Source: Prevotella sp. (GTDB lineage Bacteria; Bacteroidota; Bacteroidia; Bacteroidales; Bacteroidaceae). From it: a DNA stretch of 64,000 bases. The translations under genes were made by a program, and so were the position numbers. The DNA lies in assembly GCA_021204905.1 (NCBI GenBank), contig JAJPYN010000018.1, positions 62,001 to 126,000 of the forward strand. Reading direction: 5' to 3'. Within the stretch, counting starts at the first letter, position 1, and each line of letters starts with the position of its first letter. The notes under the pieces were generated by a model. That model did not search any database. It was not told the origin of the DNA and saw only the letters and a program-made list of their open reading frames with translations. Shown in pieces: positions 61,587 to 64,000 of this stretch.

Positions 61587-62033
61587 TCACATTGTTGGAT
61601 TAGCGCGGTTTCTCAACGCCTCGATTTCATCATCCAACTCACCATCAATAAACAGGGTGCAGAGCTCGTTAATGCAGCGTTTATAACCGCGCGCCACAAA
61701 CACCTCCATCTGCTTCATATCCGCGCTGAACAGGAAAAGCAAGCCATCGCCCGTGCCTTTCACGTCCCCATATCCTTTCAGCGGTTGCTCAACATCCGGT
61801 ATGTACACGCTTGATATGTTTTTGCCGTTTGTTATAGCATACGTTGCTTTGCGCCTCGCCTCAACCTTGAAAGTATCTGGCACACTGTTACAATATAGGA
61901 ACAATCGTTTGTCTTTTGAGCGGCGGGCAATTGCCTCAAACGGCTCATACTCGCCCGTACAAGCAACACAATCGTACCGGTGCGACTTGATAACCTTGAT
62001 TTCCTTGAAAAGGTAGTAATCTGTTAGTTTCAT
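61587..62033 (-). CDS. Hypothetical protein upstream of the replication gene
   Basis: A 148-aa protein from the ATG at 62033 (MKLTDYYLFKEIKVIKSHRYD), chosen because it overlaps the stop of the HTH gene as ATGA. Two cysteines (CVACTGEYEPFE) and a mostly beta-strand pattern are seen. Small single-stranded-DNA binding proteins occupy this position in filamentous phages, but no such motif is clear. Confidence 0.6.
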   Translation of the reverse strand: MKLTDYYLFKEIKVIKSHRYDCVACTGEYEPFEAIARRSKDKRLFLYCNSVPDTFKVEARRKATYAITNGKNISSVYIPDVEQPLKGYGDVKGTGDGLLFLFSADMKQMEVFVARGYKRCINELCTLFIDGELDDEIEALRNRANPTM

Positions 62034-62320
62034 CTTGCACCCCCTCTCATACAAAACGTTTGTGCCTGTTGGTTAAGCTCGCCCCCCGTTGCACATCGGT
62101 TTGTCTGCAACCATTGTTCCAACTCCACGCGGTTGAAATAACACATCTTGCCCATCGGTTTGTAGTGTGGTATCTGTTGCCTCATTGTGAGCTTATATAG
62201 GTAGCTCTTGGAAATGCCCAAATACCTTGCCGCCTCGTTGCTCGTTAATACTTCCTTTGTGCAGAATAGTGTTTTGTCTTTCAACACGTCTGCAACATCG
62301 TTAATAAAATTCTCGCTCAT
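62030..62320 (-). CDS. Excisionase-type HTH protein
   Basis: A 96-aa protein with an excisionase-family winged helix: VLTSNEAARYLGISKSYLYK (helix-turn-helix) and QQIPHYKPMGKMCYFNRVELEQWL (wing). Such proteins control excision or transcription in Bacteroidetes mobile elements. It is 1 bp from the preceding gene and overlaps the next by 4 bp. Confidence 0.8.
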   Translation of the reverse strand: MSENFINDVADVLKDKTLFCTKEVLTSNEAARYLGISKSYLYKLTMRQQIPHYKPMGKMCYFNRVELEQWLQTNRCATGGELNQQAQTFCMRGGAR

Positions 62321-62321
62321 A

Positions 62322-62723
62322 TTACTGCCTTTCTTGATTGTCGATTTCTCTCACTCTTTCTGTAAGTTCTGCACCTATTTCAAACCACTTATCCCTGTAA
62401 TCAAGATAGTGTTCAATAGCTTCATCAAGCGACTTTGTGAGTTTTTCTTTCATAATGCGTTTGATAGGCTCAAAATATTGGCGGTCTGTATTGCCACACA
62501 CTAATTGCATTGAAAGGTCGTTTCTCAAACCATCCGGCAAGTAAACGGCAATATATATCTCACCAAATTCTTGTTCTATACGCACACCGCACGGATACGT
62601 TGTTTCAATGTGTTGGTTGTAGAGTTGCCCCTCACGTTCCTTAAATTGGCGGTAAGCTTCACCCCTCGCTATGGCAAATTTGTCATCCGGCTTGCCTTTC
62701 CCACCGGTCTTTGTTGTTTTCAT
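62322..62723 (-). CDS. Hypothetical protein of the second element
   Basis: A 133-aa soluble protein (start at 62723) with a basic N-terminus and a central beta-rich segment (YPCGVRIEQEFGEIYIAVYLPDG). I do not recognise it. It heads the minus-strand gene run (promoter/operator at 62791-62843), so it is probably an early gene. Confidence 0.6.
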   Translation of the reverse strand: MKTTKTGGKGKPDDKFAIARGEAYRQFKEREGQLYNQHIETTYPCGVRIEQEFGEIYIAVYLPDGLRNDLSMQLVCGNTDRQYFEPIKRIMKEKLTKSLDEAIEHYLDYRDKWFEIGAELTERVREIDNQERQ

Positions 62724-62790
62724 AATGATATGAATTTAAAAATTAAATAACTATGAGGCGCGGGTGCTGCACGTCTGCAAACCGTTGCCC

Positions 62791-62843
62791 CGTGAACTTG
62801 TGTTCTGAACACGGTGCAAAAATATATAGCAAGGGCAAGCAAA
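62791..62843 (-). promoter_or_regulatory. Promoter with palindromic operator-like sequence
   Basis: On the minus strand, -7 TATTTTTG (62816-62823) with TTTG (62840-62843) at 16-bp spacing; the predicted start region holds the palindrome GTGTTC-T-GAACAC (62800-62812), next to a related GTGAAC (62792-62797). This looks like a repressor site for the gene run. Confidence 0.5.
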
Positions 62844-62922
62844 AAAATAAGGTGTTATTGGATAACCATTAACACCCCATTTTGGCAAATATCAACCAAT
62901 ATGCAAATACTGTTAGTTCACA

Positions 62923-63969
62923 TCAATCAAAGAATATATCTATATCCATTTGTTCCATCCATTTACAAAGTGAGTGAGCGCGTGCTTGCCTGTTTGAGCT
63001 TTCCAAACTTTTTGCATTAATGCCAAATAGTTCACTCACCGCTTTCAAAGGGAATATACAACCATCATAACCATCTGGTTTTAGTACTTCATACAGAAAA
63101 TAGGCACATTGTGTTTTCTGTGTTCTGCCATTTCTCCATTTGTAACCATCATCAACCTCACACATATAACCTTTATCGATTGCACGTTGAAAATACTTTG
63201 CAATCCTTTCTTCCTGCAAACAATCCAATTCACTCAAAAATCGTTCCTTTGCCGTTTCTGTTATCTTTGAGGCGGTTTTATCCTGCTTGGGTGTAGTTGC
63301 CCGCTCGCTCGGTTTCATCGCCTCTTGGTGCAAATCCGGCGCGTCTGTGGCGGTTTCTGTGAGCTGCACGCCCTGCACCCACGCCTCATCCTTAATCTTT
63401 TCTTTCTCTGTTTGCAGAGCTATGTAAAGGAACACCAATTCTGCTTCCCGCTCAAAATATGCCATTCGTTCAAAATCCAAATCCCTCTGACTAAACTCTT
63501 TTATCTGCTTGCAGAGCTCAAACTCCGGTGTGCCATATACATCATAGAAAACATAGTAAAAAATGTTGCCATATTCATTAACTTCCTCGCCATCATTATG
63601 TGCTTGGAAAATTTTACAATAAAAATCATATCGCTGTTGAATTGTTGGGAAAGACGTTTCATATTTCAGAACATAATTATAATGGTTTGCCATCAACCAA
63701 ATGCAACTCCCAACAGAACCAACAAAGGGTGTGCCATAATTTTTGATATTATCATCATCGAACCGCGCCAAATCAAAGTAGGTGCTTTGCATAAACGCCT
63801 CCATCAAGTCTTTGCAGTACTCGATAACATCGCCCACACCGCTTTTGATTTTGTCCTGCACCAAACACACGCCCCTCCACCGTTGGTTAAGGTCGGTGAG
63901 CTGCAAATAGTCTGCAACTTGATTGTACAGGCGTTCAATATCCAAATGCTTTGCCTCCATCGCCATCAA
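62923..63969 (-). CDS. Hypothetical protein, 348 aa
   Basis: A 348-aa soluble protein without signal peptide. Residues ~1-200 are helix-rich with many aromatic residues; a charged linker (~205-235) joins a C-terminal ~110-residue domain (ERFLSELDCLQEERIAKYFQRAI... AYFLYEVLKP... LFGINAKSLESSNRQ) that could bind DNA. I do not recognise the family. First gene of the element seen in this window on the right side; a few bases of spacer follow to the window end. Confidence 0.55.
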   Translation of the reverse strand: MMAMEAKHLDIERLYNQVADYLQLTDLNQRWRGVCLVQDKIKSGVGDVIEYCKDLMEAFMQSTYFDLARFDDDNIKNYGTPFVGSVGSCIWLMANHYNYVLKYETSFPTIQQRYDFYCKIFQAHNDGEEVNEYGNIFYYVFYDVYGTPEFELCKQIKEFSQRDLDFERMAYFEREAELVFLYIALQTEKEKIKDEAWVQGVQLTETATDAPDLHQEAMKPSERATTPKQDKTASKITETAKERFLSELDCLQEERIAKYFQRAIDKGYMCEVDDGYKWRNGRTQKTQCAYFLYEVLKPDGYDGCIFPLKAVSELFGINAKSLESSNRQARAHSLCKWMEQMDIDIFFD

Positions 63970-64000
63970 GAATTAAGTTCAGGCAGATATTGAGTTAAAT

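Larger units (their letters stand above)
59045..64000. mobile_element. Left part of a second integrated element beside tRNA-Arg, with rolling-circle replication genes
   Basis: From the tRNA-Arg 3' end to the window end, all seven genes lie on the minus strand and include a gene II/G2P-like replication protein, an excisionase-like HTH protein and phage-like small proteins. Just inside the left end is a doubled GGGTAGCAAAA (59091 and 59102), like the doubled repeat at the left end of the BREX island. Composition (short A/T-rich spacers, frequent TGCAGAGCTC words) differs from the core. The right boundary and integrase are not in the window. Confidence 0.75.

Noticed and set aside
60568..61590. 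Replication-protein start at the GTG at 61590
   Set aside because: The ATG at 61512 gives the family-typical N-terminus MIDTVNLRL; the extension would encode a hydrophobic stretch across the direct repeat. Not fully excluded because GTG overlaps the upstream stop.

Overview
The window looks like Bacteroidales DNA, most likely a GC-rich gut or oral lineage such as Muribaculaceae or Prevotellaceae. The supporting signs are Bacteroidetes-type promoters (TTTG about 20 bp before TAnnTTTG), lipoproteins of the DUF5689 and DUF4369 families, a fused SecDF, a PorZ-like propeller protein, an archaeal-type phosphoglycerate mutase beside threonine synthase, and the order topA-aroK-speA-argB-ECF sigma. 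The exact genus cannot be read from the sequence.

Layout. 1-8.1 kb: the end of a uridine kinase gene, then a five-gene operon for a TonB-receptor-like barrel, two surface lipoproteins, a lipoprotein nuclease and an OmpA protein. 8.2-12 kb (minus strand): thrC, an ApgM/homoserine-kinase-like gene, and a glycosyltransferase broken by two frameshifts. 12.1-19.8 kb: a candidate small RNA, a secreted phospholipase D/cardiolipin synthase-like enzyme, a histidine kinase, rdgB, a PorZ-like protein, an SDR epimerase and a PAP2 enzyme. 19.9-21.6 kb: an M6 metalloprotease with a C-terminal sorting-like tail.

21.87-41.48 kb is a complete integrated island of about 19.6 kb in a tRNA(CAT) gene. Both att copies (46 bp, 44 identical), a 24-bp direct repeat near each end, a tyrosine integrase, an excisionase-like protein and a relaxase module are present. 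Its cargo is a type 4 BREX-like defence operon: brxP (PAPS-reductase/ferredoxin/DUF4007), a 142-aa protein that resembles the sulfur-binding domain of phosphorothioate-dependent restriction enzymes, brxC, pglZ and a short brxL. No methyltransferase is present. Read together, the genes suggest that self DNA is marked with sulfur and that a dedicated reader of the mark is encoded inside the operon. A Fic remnant, a toxin-tail/immunity pair and an unknown 499-aa protein fill the rest.

41.5-58.9 kb is core chromosome again: a GH30-like hydrolase; the minus-strand block topA, aroK, speA, argB, ECF sigma, anti-sigma; tRNA-Leu; a lipoprotein/comM/ABC-ATPase operon; secDF; tRNA-Arg. From 59.05 kb to the end lies the left part of a second element beside tRNA-Arg. 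It carries a filamentous-phage-type (gene II/G2P-like) rolling-circle replication protein, a large hairpin with an origin-like motif, an excisionase-like HTH protein and several unknown genes.

Other unusual features are a ~62-bp element found inside two unrelated coding sequences (thrC and the island's 499-aa gene), and a set of locus-specific tandem repeats in intergenic regions, two of which seem to grow from the stop-codon end of the neighbouring gene.
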